From Comamonadaceae bacterium (GTDB taxonomy: Bacteria; Pseudomonadota; Gammaproteobacteria; Burkholderiales; Burkholderiaceae_C), in NCBI GenBank assembly GCA_947476465.1, contig CANJQN010000048.1, positions 1 to 34,078 of the forward strand: a DNA stretch of 34,078 nt. The letters run 5' to 3'. Positions 1 through 7,244 of this stretch are shown in pieces. Every line of letters starts with the position of its first letter. Positions within the stretch are counted from its first letter, which is position 1. Made by a program: the position numbers and the translations under genes. The notes under the pieces were generated by a model. That model made no database searches. It was given only the letters and a program-made list of their open reading frames with translations, and was not told the origin of the DNA.

Positions 1-8
1 CAACAAGG

Positions 9-27
9 ACACGGCCGCAGGCCGTGT
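9..27. repeat. Short perfect hairpin
   Basis: Arms acacggcc and ggccgtgt (8 bp) flank a gca loop. It may be the tail terminator of a gene to the left of the window, but no T-run follows on the plus strand. Confidence 0.5.
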
Positions 28-87
28 TGACCCCAAAGCCCCTGTGGCCGCGCCGAGGAGCGCAGCGGCGGGCGGCTCGCGTCAGCG

Positions 88-128
88 GGTGTTCGCATAA
101 CTTTGCGCAGCAAAGTTATGCGAACACC
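88..128. repeat. Perfect 19-bp inverted repeat (REP-like palindrome)
   Basis: The left arm ggtgttcgcataactttgc (88-106) is exactly complementary to 110-128, with a gca loop. It is AT-richer than its surroundings, which is unusual in this GC-rich DNA. The size and perfection resemble repetitive extragenic palindromes. Copy number elsewhere in the genome cannot be judged from one window. Confidence 0.8.
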
Positions 129-239
129 AACAGGAAGCGCGACTGTTTGAGGCCCGCAGGGGCGAGTTCGAGCGCTCCCCGCCCGGCGCGAGCACCGCAG
201 GTTGCCCCGGAGCGCCGACAGGCGCGCAGGGGACGCGGA

Positions 240-300
240 CAGTGGGGTCGCCTTTGGCCTGTGCACAACTTCGCTTCGAGAAGTGAGCACAGTCCCACTG
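240..300. repeat. Nested imperfect inverted repeat
   Basis: An outer 7-bp pair (cagtggg 240-246 with cccactg 294-300) encloses gtgc 261-264 with gcac 287-290 and acttc 268-272 with gaagt 280-284. Together they can form one long interrupted stem. It belongs to the same palindromic block as the elements at 88-128 and 315-364. Confidence 0.55.
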
Positions 301-314
301 CGTGACCTTGGGTT

Positions 315-364
315 CCTTTCTTTGGCGAGACAAAGAAAGGGTCTCGGCCGCCGGGCCGAGACCC
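315..364. repeat. Two abutting perfect hairpins
   Basis: cctttctttg (315-324) pairs perfectly with caaagaaagg (331-340). gggtctcggcc (339-349) pairs perfectly with ggccgagaccc (354-364). The two stems overlap by two bases (339-340), so they sit back to back and might compete. No T-tract follows, so a simple intrinsic terminator is unlikely. Confidence 0.75.
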
Positions 365-403
365 GGCTTGCCACGACCGCGACATGATCTACGCCACCGC
401 ACC

Positions 404-487
404 GCCAACGCCAACGCCAACGCCAACGCCAACGCCAACACCAACGCCAACGCCAACACCAACGCCAACGCCAACGCCAACGCCAAC
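404..487. repeat. Hexanucleotide tandem repeat, 14 units of (G/A)CCAAC
   Basis: Fourteen contiguous six-base units run from 404 to 487. Twelve read gccaac and two (440-445 and 458-463) read accaac. The tract ends 96 bases before the phosphomannomutase start codon. Tracts of identical short units change length by slipped-strand mispairing. A six-base unit would not shift a reading frame, but could change spacing in a promoter or leader. The two variant units show that it has aged somewhat. Confidence 0.9.
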
Positions 488-583
488 ACCGAGTGCCAGG
501 CTCCCTCAGGCCCGCTCCCCTCTCCTTCCTGCCAAAATCCCCGAATCTCGCCGCCGACCACTCAACAGGGACCTCCCCCCGCC

Positions 584-1966
584 ATGCAGCTTTCTCCGTC
601 GATCTTCAAGGCCTACGACATCCGCGGCATCGTGCCGTCCACGCTCGACGCGTCGGTGGCCCAGCGGCTGGGGCGGGCGTTCGCGGCGGCGGTGCTGCGT
701 GAGGGGGAGCGCACGGTGGCGGTGGGGCGCGATGGGCGGCTGAGCGGCCCGGCGCTGTCGGCGGCCCTCATGCGGGGCCTGACGGCCGGCGGGGTGGATG
801 TGATCGACATCGGTGTGGTGACCACGCCCATGGTGTATTTCGCGGCCAGCACGCTGTGCAAGAGCGGCATCCAGGTGACGGGCAGCCACAACCCGCGCGA
901 CTACAACGGCTTCAAGATGGTGCTGGCTGGCCGCGCCATCTTCGGTGACGAGATCCAAGCCTTGTACACCGCGATGAAAGGGCCGCAGCCCGATGCCCCC
1001 GCGCCTGGCGCGGTGCGCAGCGTCGACGTGCTGGCCACCTACCGTGAGCGCATCGTCTCGGACGTCAAGCTGGCCCGGCCGATGAAGATCGTGATCGACT
1101 CCGGCAACGGCGTGGCCGGCGCCTCGGCCCCGGGCATCTTCCGGGCCCTGGGCTGCGAGGTGATCGAGCTGTTCTCCGAGGTGGACGGCAACTTCCCCAA
1201 CCATCACCCGGACCCGAGCAAGCCCGAGAACCTCAAGGACCTCATCGCGGCGCTTCGCACCAGCGGCGCCGAGCTGGGCCTGGCCTTCGACGGCGACGGC
1301 GACCGCCTGGGGATCGTCACACGCGGGGGCAACAACATCTACCCCGACCGGCAGATGATGCTGTTCGCCCGCGACGTGCTCAGCCGGGTGCCGGGCGGCA
1401 CCATCTTGTTCGACGTCAAATGCACCCAGCGCCTGGCGCCTGCTATCCGTGAGGCCGGTGGCCAGCCGATGATGTTCAAGACCGGCCATTCGCTGATCAA
1501 GGCCCGCATGAAAGAGGTGGATTCACCCCTGGGTGGCGAGATGAGCGGCCACATCTTCTTCAAGGAGCGCTGGTACGGCTTCGATGACGGCACCTATGCC
1601 GGCGCGCGCCTGCTGGAGATTGTCTCGCGCGATGCCGACCCCAGCGCCGTGCTCGACGCCCTGCCGACCAGTTTTTCCACGCCCGAGCTGAACGTGAAAT
1701 GCGCCGAGGGCGAGCCGCATGCGCTGGTTGATCGGCTGGTGCGCAGTGCCGCGTTTGACGCCCCAGCAGTGGTGTCCACCATCGACGGCGTGCGGATCGA
1801 CTGGCCCGATGGCTTCGGGCTGATCCGCGCTTCGAACACCACGCCGGTGCTGGTGCTGCGCTTCGAGGGCCATACGCCGCAGGCGCTGCACCGCATCGAA
1901 GCGCAAATGCTCGCGCTGCTGCGCAGCGTCAAGCCCGACGCGGTCATCGGCGAGGCCGCGCATTGA
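584..1966 (+). CDS. manB: Phosphomannomutase / phosphoglucomutase (AlgC/ManB type)
   Basis: A 460-residue alpha-D-phosphohexomutase that interconverts the 6- and 1-phosphates of mannose or glucose to supply nucleotide sugars for LPS and exopolysaccharide. It shows the phosphoserine loop TGSHNPRDYNG (Ser101), the metal-binding loop DGDGDR (from Asp236), the sugar-specificity motif GEMSGH (Glu319) and the phosphate-contact motif RASNTTP near the C-terminus. This order and length match the AlgC/ManB subfamily. The start is the ATG at 584 because the product then begins MQLSPSIFKAYDIRG, the conserved N-terminus; upstream codons only translate the tandem repeat. The Shine-Dalgarno is weak (aggg, 567-570). 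The stop overlaps the waaC start, so this gene leads the LPS operon. Choice between mannose and glucose substrates cannot be read from sequence; many members use both. Confidence 0.95.
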   Translation: MQLSPSIFKAYDIRGIVPSTLDASVAQRLGRAFAAAVLREGERTVAVGRDGRLSGPALSAALMRGLTAGGVDVIDIGVVTTPMVYFAASTLCKSGIQVTGSHNPRDYNGFKMVLAGRAIFGDEIQALYTAMKGPQPDAPAPGAVRSVDVLATYRERIVSDVKLARPMKIVIDSGNGVAGASAPGIFRALGCEVIELFSEVDGNFPNHHPDPSKPENLKDLIAALRTSGAELGLAFDGDGDRLGIVTRGGNNIYPDRQMMLFARDVLSRVPGGTILFDVKCTQRLAPAIREAGGQPMMFKTGHSLIKARMKEVDSPLGGEMSGHIFFKERWYGFDDGTYAGARLLEIVSRDADPSAVLDALPTSFSTPELNVKCAEGEPHALVDRLVRSAAFDAPAVVSTIDGVRIDWPDGFGLIRASNTTPVLVLRFEGHTPQALHRIEAQMLALLRSVKPDAVIGEAAH

Positions 1967-2949
1967 CGCAGCCGCGGCGCATCCTGCTCGTCAAGCTGTC
2001 CTCGCTGGGCGACGTGGTGCATGCCATGCCGGCGGTGCAGGACATCCGCCGCGCCTGGCCACTGGCGCAGGTCGATTGGGTGGTCGAGCGCGGCTTCGCG
2101 CCACTGGTGCGCCGCTGCGAAGGTGTGGGCCGGGTGATTGAGTGCGAGCTGCGCCGCTGGCGCAAGGCGCCGTTGGCGCGGCCGACGCGCCAGGCGTGGC
2201 GGGCCTTCCGCGCCGAGCTGCAGGCCCAGGCCTACGACGCCGTGATCGACCTGCAGGGGCTGACCAAGTCGGCGCTGGTGGCGCGCGTCGCGCGGTTGGC
2301 GCCCGGCGGGCGGCGCTACGCGTTGGCCAATCAGACCGAGGGTTCGGGCTACGAGGCGCCCACGCGTTGGGTGGCCGACGTGGCCATCCACATCGAGCCG
2401 CGCATCCATGCGGTCGACCGCTCGCGCCAGCTGTGCGCGCGGGCCCTGGGCCATTCGCTGCCCGCCATGCAGGTATATGGCCTGCACGCCGAGGCGGGCG
2501 GGGGCACCGGCCGCGCACGCGAGGTGGCGCTGGTCCACGGCACCTCGCGCGATGACAAGCTGTGGCCGCAGGCGCACTGGATCGCCCTTGGCCAGCGGCT
2601 GATCGCGCAGGGCCTGTGCATCGGGCTGCCGCACGGCGGCACCGCCGAGCGTGAGCGGGCCGCGCGCCTGGCCGCCGCGCTGGGCAATGCGGCCACGGTG
2701 TGGCCCGCGCTCGACCTGGGCCAGCTGACCGACCGCATGGCCGGCGGGGCCGGCGTTATCGGCGTCGACAGCGGCCTGTCGCACATCGCCACCGCGCTCG
2801 ATCTGCCGCACGTGCAGATCTACAACTTCGACACCGCCTGGCGCACCGGGCCCGTCGGCCGCGACCGCCAGTGCAGCGTGTACCAGCAGCCCACGCCGGG
2901 TGTAGACGCGGTGTGGCAAGCCTGGCTGCGGGTGCGGGCCGCCGCATGA
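1963..2949 (+). CDS. waaC: LPS heptosyltransferase I
   Basis: A 328-residue GT9-family enzyme that transfers the first L-glycero-D-manno-heptose from ADP-heptose to Kdo2-lipid A on the cytoplasmic face of the inner membrane. The N-terminal Rossmann strand ILLVKLSSLGDVVHAMPA (residues 7-24) and the C-terminal VDSGLSHIATALDLP (Asp269 in the donor-site motif) are the family hallmarks. The start is a TTG at 1963-1965 that overlaps the manB stop (ttga). The next in-frame ATG would delete the first beta strand, and no ATG or GTG lies upstream in frame before the manB stop region. A TTG start inside an overlap suggests translational coupling and modest expression. The 3' end overlaps waaA as atga. 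WaaC rather than WaaF is inferred from the N-terminal motif and from pairing with waaA. Confidence 0.93.
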   Translation: MTQPRRILLVKLSSLGDVVHAMPAVQDIRRAWPLAQVDWVVERGFAPLVRRCEGVGRVIECELRRWRKAPLARPTRQAWRAFRAELQAQAYDAVIDLQGLTKSALVARVARLAPGGRRYALANQTEGSGYEAPTRWVADVAIHIEPRIHAVDRSRQLCARALGHSLPAMQVYGLHAEAGGGTGRAREVALVHGTSRDDKLWPQAHWIALGQRLIAQGLCIGLPHGGTAERERAARLAAALGNAATVWPALDLGQLTDRMAGGAGVIGVDSGLSHIATALDLPHVQIYNFDTAWRTGPVGRDRQCSVYQQPTPGVDAVWQAWLRVRAAA

Positions 2950-4241
2950 TCGGCACGCTGTATTCGTGGTTGATGCGCGCCATGCAACCGCTGCTGCGGC
3001 GCAAGCTGCTGCGGCGCGGCCGCGCCGAGCCCGGCTACCTGGAGGCGATGGACGAGCGCTTTGGCGACTACCGCCAGCTGGCCCAGCCGGGCGCGCTGTG
3101 GATCCACGCTGTCTCATTGGGCGAAGCCCGGGCCGCCGCCATCTTGATCGACGCGCTGCGCCGGCGTGCCCCAGGCCTGCGGCTGCTGCTGACGCACGGC
3201 ACCGCCACCGGCCGCGCCGAGGGCCGTTTGCTGCTGCGCCCCGGCGACGCCCAGACCTGGCTGCCCTGGGACACGCCCGAGGCGGTCGAGCGTTTCCTGG
3301 CCCACTTCCGTCCCAGCGCCGGGGTGCTGATGGAGACGGAAATCTGGCCCAACCTGGTGGCCGCCTGTGTGCGCCACCAGGTGCCACTGGCGCTGGCCAA
3401 TGCGCGCCTGTCCGAAAAATCCCTGCGGACGTCGCAGCGGCTGTCGGCGCTGTCGCTCCCCGCCTATGGTGCGCTGGCGGCGGTGTGGGCTCAGACCGAA
3501 GCCGATGCGCAGCGCCTGCGCGCGGCGGGCGCCACCGTCAGCGCGGTGCTGGGCAACCTCAAGTTCGACGCCCATCCCGACCCGCGCCAGTTGGCGCTGG
3601 GCCGCGCCTGGCGCGCCGCGCTGGGCCGGCCGGTGGTGATGCTGGCCAGCTCGCGCGAGGGCGAGGAAGCGGCCTTGCTGAACGTGCTCGTGGCCAACCG
3701 CGAACGCGCGCGCGGCGGCCAGGGGCGCCGCGCCACCGACGCCGTGGCCGATGACGTGCAGTGGCTGCTGGTGCCGCGCCATCCCCAGCGCTTCGCCGAG
3801 GTGGCGGCGCTGGCAGAGCGTTCGGGGTTTTCGGTGTCGCGCCGCGGTGAATGGGGCGACGCACCGGTGCCAGCGCAGGTCTGGATCGGCGACTCACTGG
3901 GCGAGATGCCGCTGTACTACAGCCTGGCCGACGTGGCCTTGCTCGGGGGCAGTTTCGAGCCCCTGGGCGGCCAGAACCTGATCGAGGCGGCGGCCTGCGG
4001 CTGCCCGCTGGTGATGGGGCCGCACACCTTCAACTTCGCCGAGGCGGCAGCCACGGCCGATGGCTGCGGCGCTGCGCTGCGCGTGCGCTCGCTGGCCGAC
4101 GGCGTACGCGCAGCGCTGGCCCTGGTGGCGGATGCGCCCCGGCGCCAGGCCATGGTGGCCGCGGCCGCAGGGTTTGCCGGGGCTTACCGCGGCGCGGCCG
4201 ACCGCTGCGCTCAGGCCTTGCTGGCGCTGGCCGCGCACTGA
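2946..4241 (+). CDS. waaA: 3-deoxy-D-manno-octulosonic acid (Kdo) transferase
   Basis: A 431-residue GT30 enzyme that adds Kdo from CMP-Kdo to lipid IVA, the essential start of the LPS core. A hydrophobic or amphipathic N-terminus (MIGTLYSWLMRAMQPLL) anchors it to the inner membrane. The catalytic glutamate is in VSLGEARAA (Glu60). METEIWPN (about 125-132), GNLKFD and the C-terminal GGSFEPLGGQNLIEAAACG donor-binding motif follow in family order. The ATG start at 2946 overlaps the waaC stop (atga), so the two are translationally coupled. Length is normal for the family. Whether it adds one or two Kdo residues cannot be told from sequence. Confidence 0.95.
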   Translation: MIGTLYSWLMRAMQPLLRRKLLRRGRAEPGYLEAMDERFGDYRQLAQPGALWIHAVSLGEARAAAILIDALRRRAPGLRLLLTHGTATGRAEGRLLLRPGDAQTWLPWDTPEAVERFLAHFRPSAGVLMETEIWPNLVAACVRHQVPLALANARLSEKSLRTSQRLSALSLPAYGALAAVWAQTEADAQRLRAAGATVSAVLGNLKFDAHPDPRQLALGRAWRAALGRPVVMLASSREGEEAALLNVLVANRERARGGQGRRATDAVADDVQWLLVPRHPQRFAEVAALAERSGFSVSRRGEWGDAPVPAQVWIGDSLGEMPLYYSLADVALLGGSFEPLGGQNLIEAAACGCPLVMGPHTFNFAEAAATADGCGAALRVRSLADGVRAALALVADAPRRQAMVAAAAGFAGAYRGAADRCAQALLALAAH

Positions 4242-4309
4242 TCGGCCCCCGGGGGGGGCGGCGGCTGATGGCCGCTGGTGAACGGAAGAAGAACAAGGGA
4301 GGAACAGCC

Positions 4310-5812
4310 ATGGTCCAGATGGGCAAGCTCACATTTCAGGGTGGCGCTGTGGTGCCGGGGGCCGGCGAAGGCAAGCGTGCGATCGTCACGCAGGACGACT
4401 CAGGCCGGCGCGCACCGCCAATGGCCCGCATCTCTTTCGCGCAGGTCCGCCTGCGGGTGCCGGCGCGCTTGCCGAACACCGTCCCGCGCCAGCCGCTGGC
4501 CCTGCGCATTGCGCCCATGGAACTGCAGATCGCTCTGGCGGCGGCCACCCGCGCCCGCGGCGGCGCAAGCGCCGCGGCGATCGCAGCGCTGCCCGGATTC
4601 GCCCCCCTGGTGGCCGCACCGGGACTGGCGCGCACCCGCTTTCTCGCCGCCCTGGCCGACGAAGAATTGGCGGCCGTGCCGCTGTGCGCGTTGATGCAGG
4701 CGCTGCGTCATGCCGCGGGGCCTGCAGGGCTGGACGCTCAATGTCGCGACTTCGCGCTGGCGTTACCGGGCCGCGCGCTCGACCGGCTGGTGGTGCCCAC
4801 GCCGGACGGGCTCGCGAGCGAGGGCATGGAGACCCTGCTCGAATGCATCGTGCAGGTGCTGGGCCACCGGTCCATCGCGCCCGACGACCTGCTGGCGCTG
4901 GTCGCGGCGCTGCTGACCCTGCACGATCGGCTGGAACCTCGCTGCGCCGGGATGCTGCTCAAGGCGGTGCTGGAGGCGGCGGGCGGCGCCGATCTGCCGG
5001 TGCCGGTGCAGTCCCGGGTGATGGCACGCTTGCTCGTCGAACCGGGCGTCGACGCGCAGATGCTGGGGTACCTGGCCTGGGCGACGCTGGAAGTGATGTC
5101 GCGCCAGTCGATCGAAGCCGGTGACGGCGCGGACGACCTGTCCACGAGTTGGATGATGCAAACCCTGTGGCCGGTGTTGTTGCGGTTGGCGCAGGGTGCA
5201 TCGGCCGCGGCACTTGCGCGGCTGGGCCGGGGGTTGGCGGCAGCACTGGCGGCCGAGGGCCAGTGGGCGACCGTGGCGCGCTCCCTGCTCGGGGCGGTGG
5301 CGGGCGTGGACGACGGTTTCAGGCCGCTGGAGCTGGTTGCGCTAGCCTGCGGCGCCAGTCTGGGCCATTTCGACGGGCCGCCCACGCAGCGTGGCGAGTG
5401 GCTGGCGACCTTGCGCGCGCTGGCCTGCAGCGCCATCGAGGTGTCTGGCGGCACCGGGCTGCGCCACCTGCGGTGGGTCGACTTGGGTGTGCAGCTGGCC
5501 TGGGATCCGCTGTCGGCTCTGCGCGAGCCGGGTGTGCCGCCCGATGTGCAGCTGGCGATGGTGGCGCTGGCCTACGGCATCCCGGGGCAGCTCAACGTCC
5601 ACCGGGTCCCGCAGCAGTTCGAGGCCATCCTGGCGCTGGACCCTGCGGACCCGCGCCGCAGCGAGCTGTTGCGGCTGCTGGTGCGCCATGGCGGGCGCCA
5701 TTTCAGTGAGGCGACGAAGGCGCGGGCGCTGGCCGAGGATGCTAGCTTGGCCGGTGCGTTCGCGCGCAAGGTCGTGGATGACGTGGCCGGCGGGGAGTCA
5801 AAGCACGGATAG
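4310..5812 (+). CDS. 500-residue protein of unknown function, helix-rich
   Basis: I do not recognise a family. The start is the ATG at 4310, six bases after a strong Shine-Dalgarno (aagggagga, 4295-4303). An ATG further upstream at 4268 lacks one. Residues 1 to about 65 are basic, Gly/Pro-rich and probably disordered (MVQMGKLTFQGGAVVPG). The rest is Leu/Ala-rich with repeated amphipathic helices (for example LLALVAALLTLHDRL and MLLKAVLEAAGG), suggesting an all-alpha, possibly solenoid, fold. There is no signal peptide, clear membrane span, nucleotide-binding loop or metal cluster. It lies 68 bases after waaA on the same strand and converges on tolC, with a terminator hairpin between. Coding bias resembles its neighbours, which supports a real gene. 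Possible roles include an envelope-associated scaffold or a secreted effector, but nothing in the sequence decides this. Confidence 0.8.
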   Translation: MVQMGKLTFQGGAVVPGAGEGKRAIVTQDDSGRRAPPMARISFAQVRLRVPARLPNTVPRQPLALRIAPMELQIALAAATRARGGASAAAIAALPGFAPLVAAPGLARTRFLAALADEELAAVPLCALMQALRHAAGPAGLDAQCRDFALALPGRALDRLVVPTPDGLASEGMETLLECIVQVLGHRSIAPDDLLALVAALLTLHDRLEPRCAGMLLKAVLEAAGGADLPVPVQSRVMARLLVEPGVDAQMLGYLAWATLEVMSRQSIEAGDGADDLSTSWMMQTLWPVLLRLAQGASAAALARLGRGLAAALAAEGQWATVARSLLGAVAGVDDGFRPLELVALACGASLGHFDGPPTQRGEWLATLRALACSAIEVSGGTGLRHLRWVDLGVQLAWDPLSALREPGVPPDVQLAMVALAYGIPGQLNVHRVPQQFEAILALDPADPRRSELLRLLVRHGGRHFSEATKARALAEDASLAGAFARKVVDDVAGGESKHG

Positions 5813-5869
5813 GACGGCCGACGCGCCTGAAACCAATGCTTTGTCGTGCCGGCGGCACCGCGCTCCTGG

Positions 5870-5902
5870 GCCCCCGCTTTCGCGGGGGCGACGGTGCTTT
5901 TT
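5870..5902. terminator. Hairpin plus T-run between convergent genes
   Basis: gcccccgc (5870-5877) pairs with gcgggggc (5882-5889) around a tttc loop. A run of five T follows at 5898-5902, eight bases after the stem. It lies between the 500-residue gene (+) and tolC (-), where a terminator is expected. The T-run favours the plus-strand direction; the stem could also slow transcription from the other side. Confidence 0.6.
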
Positions 5903-7227
5903 CACCGCGCGAGCATCGCGTCCAGGAAATTGAGGTCTTGCGGCGTCAAGGTGCCATTGGCCTGCCGCATCCGCAGCTGGCCCAGCAGCACGTTGTAGCG
6001 GGCCTGGGCCAGGTCGCGCTTGGTCTGGAACAGCTGGCTTTGCGCGTTGAGCACGTCGATGTTGATGCGCACACCCACCTGGTAGCCCAGGCGGTTGGCG
6101 TCCAGCGCGAGCTGGCTGGAGGCCTCGGCCGCTTCCAGTGCGCGCACCTGCCCGGCGCCGGAGACGACGCCGAAGTAGGCCGCGCGCGTGGCCTGGGTGA
6201 CGGTGCGGCGGGCGTTGTCGAGGTCGGCCTGGGCGCGGTCTTCCAGGGCCAGTGTTTCGCGGATGCGGTTTTGCGTGGCGAAGCCGGCGAACAGCGGCAC
6301 GTTCAGCGTGACGCCCAACTGCAGGACGTTGCTGCGCGAACCGACAGCGGTGGTGGTGCTGCCGTCGGGGCTGCGGTTGTGGCTGTAGCTGCCGTTGAGG
6401 TCCACTGTCGGCAGGTGGCCGGCGCGCGCCTTCTCGGTCTCCAGGCGGGCCACCTCCAGCGCCTGGCGCGCCTGGTGGATGCTGGGGCTGGCCTCTTCGG
6501 CCAGCCGCACCCAGGCTTCGACGTCCTCGGGCTGCGGCGGGGCGATGGTGACCGGCGCGGAAAGTGGCAGCGGCTTCACGCCAGTGCGGCCGACCAGGGT
6601 CTCCAGGGCCAGTGTGCGCACCCGCAGGTCGTTCTCGGCGGCGATCTCCTGGGCGGTGCTCAGGTCGAAGCGGGCCTGGGCCTCGCGCGAGTCGGTGATG
6701 GTGGCGGTGCCCACTTCGAAGTTGCGTTTGGCCGAGGCCAGCTGCTCACTCACGGCCGACTTCTGGGCGCGCACGAAGGTCAGCGCGTCCTGCGCCGCCA
6801 GCACGTCGAAATAGGCCTGCGACAGGCGAATGACCAGGTCTTGCGAGGCGGCTTCCATGACCGCGCGGAACTGCTCCACCGAACGCTGGCCCTGCCGGAA
6901 GTTGGCGGCGTTGGCGGGGCGGTAAAGCGGCTGCGTGGCCGTGACGGCCGCGCTCTGGGTACTGAAGCCGCGGCTGCCGGTCACGCTGCTGTCGAAACGG
7001 GTCTGGGAGGCGGTGCCTTGCAGGCCCACCTGCGGCAGCAGCCCGGCGCGTGCCTGCGCGGCCCGCTGGATGGCGGCCTCGTACTGGGCGCGCACCGACT
7101 GGAATGCCGCGTCGTTGGTGCGCGCGGCCTGATACAGCTCGGTAATGCTCTGGGCGTGCGCCGGCAGGCCGAGCATCGCAGCGAGGGCCAGGGGCAAGAG
7201 GCGCATGACGGGCCGCAGGTTCTTCAT
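5902..7227 (-). CDS. tolC: TolC-family outer-membrane efflux channel
   Basis: A 441-residue outer-membrane factor that forms the exit duct of a tripartite efflux or type I secretion system. A signal peptide of about 26 residues (RLLPLALAAMLGLPAHAQS, cleavage likely after AHA) precedes the TolC repeat pattern: ITELYQAARTNDAAFQSVRAQ at the start of the first half, and the related SIHQARQALEVARLETEKAR in the second half. The conserved NVLLGQLRMRQANGTL lies near the end. Length is typical (about 430-490). It is the last gene of the efflux operon, 17 bases after the methyltransferase, so it is probably the cognate channel of the RND pump. As the only TolC in the window it may also serve other pumps. 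Confidence 0.92.
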   Translation of the reverse strand: MKNLRPVMRLLPLALAAMLGLPAHAQSITELYQAARTNDAAFQSVRAQYEAAIQRAAQARAGLLPQVGLQGTASQTRFDSSVTGSRGFSTQSAAVTATQPLYRPANAANFRQGQRSVEQFRAVMEAASQDLVIRLSQAYFDVLAAQDALTFVRAQKSAVSEQLASAKRNFEVGTATITDSREAQARFDLSTAQEIAAENDLRVRTLALETLVGRTGVKPLPLSAPVTIAPPQPEDVEAWVRLAEEASPSIHQARQALEVARLETEKARAGHLPTVDLNGSYSHNRSPDGSTTTAVGSRSNVLQLGVTLNVPLFAGFATQNRIRETLALEDRAQADLDNARRTVTQATRAAYFGVVSGAGQVRALEAAEASSQLALDANRLGYQVGVRINIDVLNAQSQLFQTKRDLAQARYNVLLGQLRMRQANGTLTPQDLNFLDAMLAR

Positions 7228-7244
7228 GTCACAGGGTCCTTCGA

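Larger units (their letters stand above)
1..583. other. Gene-less region rich in palindromes and a tandem repeat
   Basis: No open frame here has a family signature, a Shine-Dalgarno sequence and a plausible composition together. The long frames either run through perfect palindromes or translate the hexanucleotide repeat as Asn-Ala or Leu-Ala runs, as expected of chance frames in GC-rich DNA. What it does hold is a series of inverted repeats at 9-27, 88-128, 240-300 and 315-364, then a six-base tandem repeat at 404-487. The promoter of the phosphomannomutase operon presumably lies here, but I cannot see a convincing -35/-10 pair. Confidence 0.7.

Noticed and set aside
82..561. Long minus-strand frame with Leu-Ala repeats
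   Set aside because: Its repeat region is simply the hexanucleotide tract translated and the rest crosses perfect palindromes. No Shine-Dalgarno or family signal supports a gene.
302..583. N-terminal extension of the phosphomannomutase through the Asn-Ala repeat
   Set aside because: The conserved protein begins at MQLSPSIFKAYDIRG (584). The upstream part would translate a tandem DNA repeat and two hairpins.
506..1489. Large opposite-strand frames inside the phosphomannomutase gene
   Set aside because: They are mirror frames of a GC-rich gene with His/Gly/Arg-biased composition and no motifs. The same reasoning excludes long antisense frames at 1594-3387, 7251-8048, 8633-10051, 11287-12417, 19191-21024 and 23917-26274.
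4242..4280. GC-rich stem after waaA as terminator
   Set aside because: The c/g runs and gcggc/gccgc arms can pair but there is no T-run, and the following gene on the same strand has a strong Shine-Dalgarno, so read-through is as likely.
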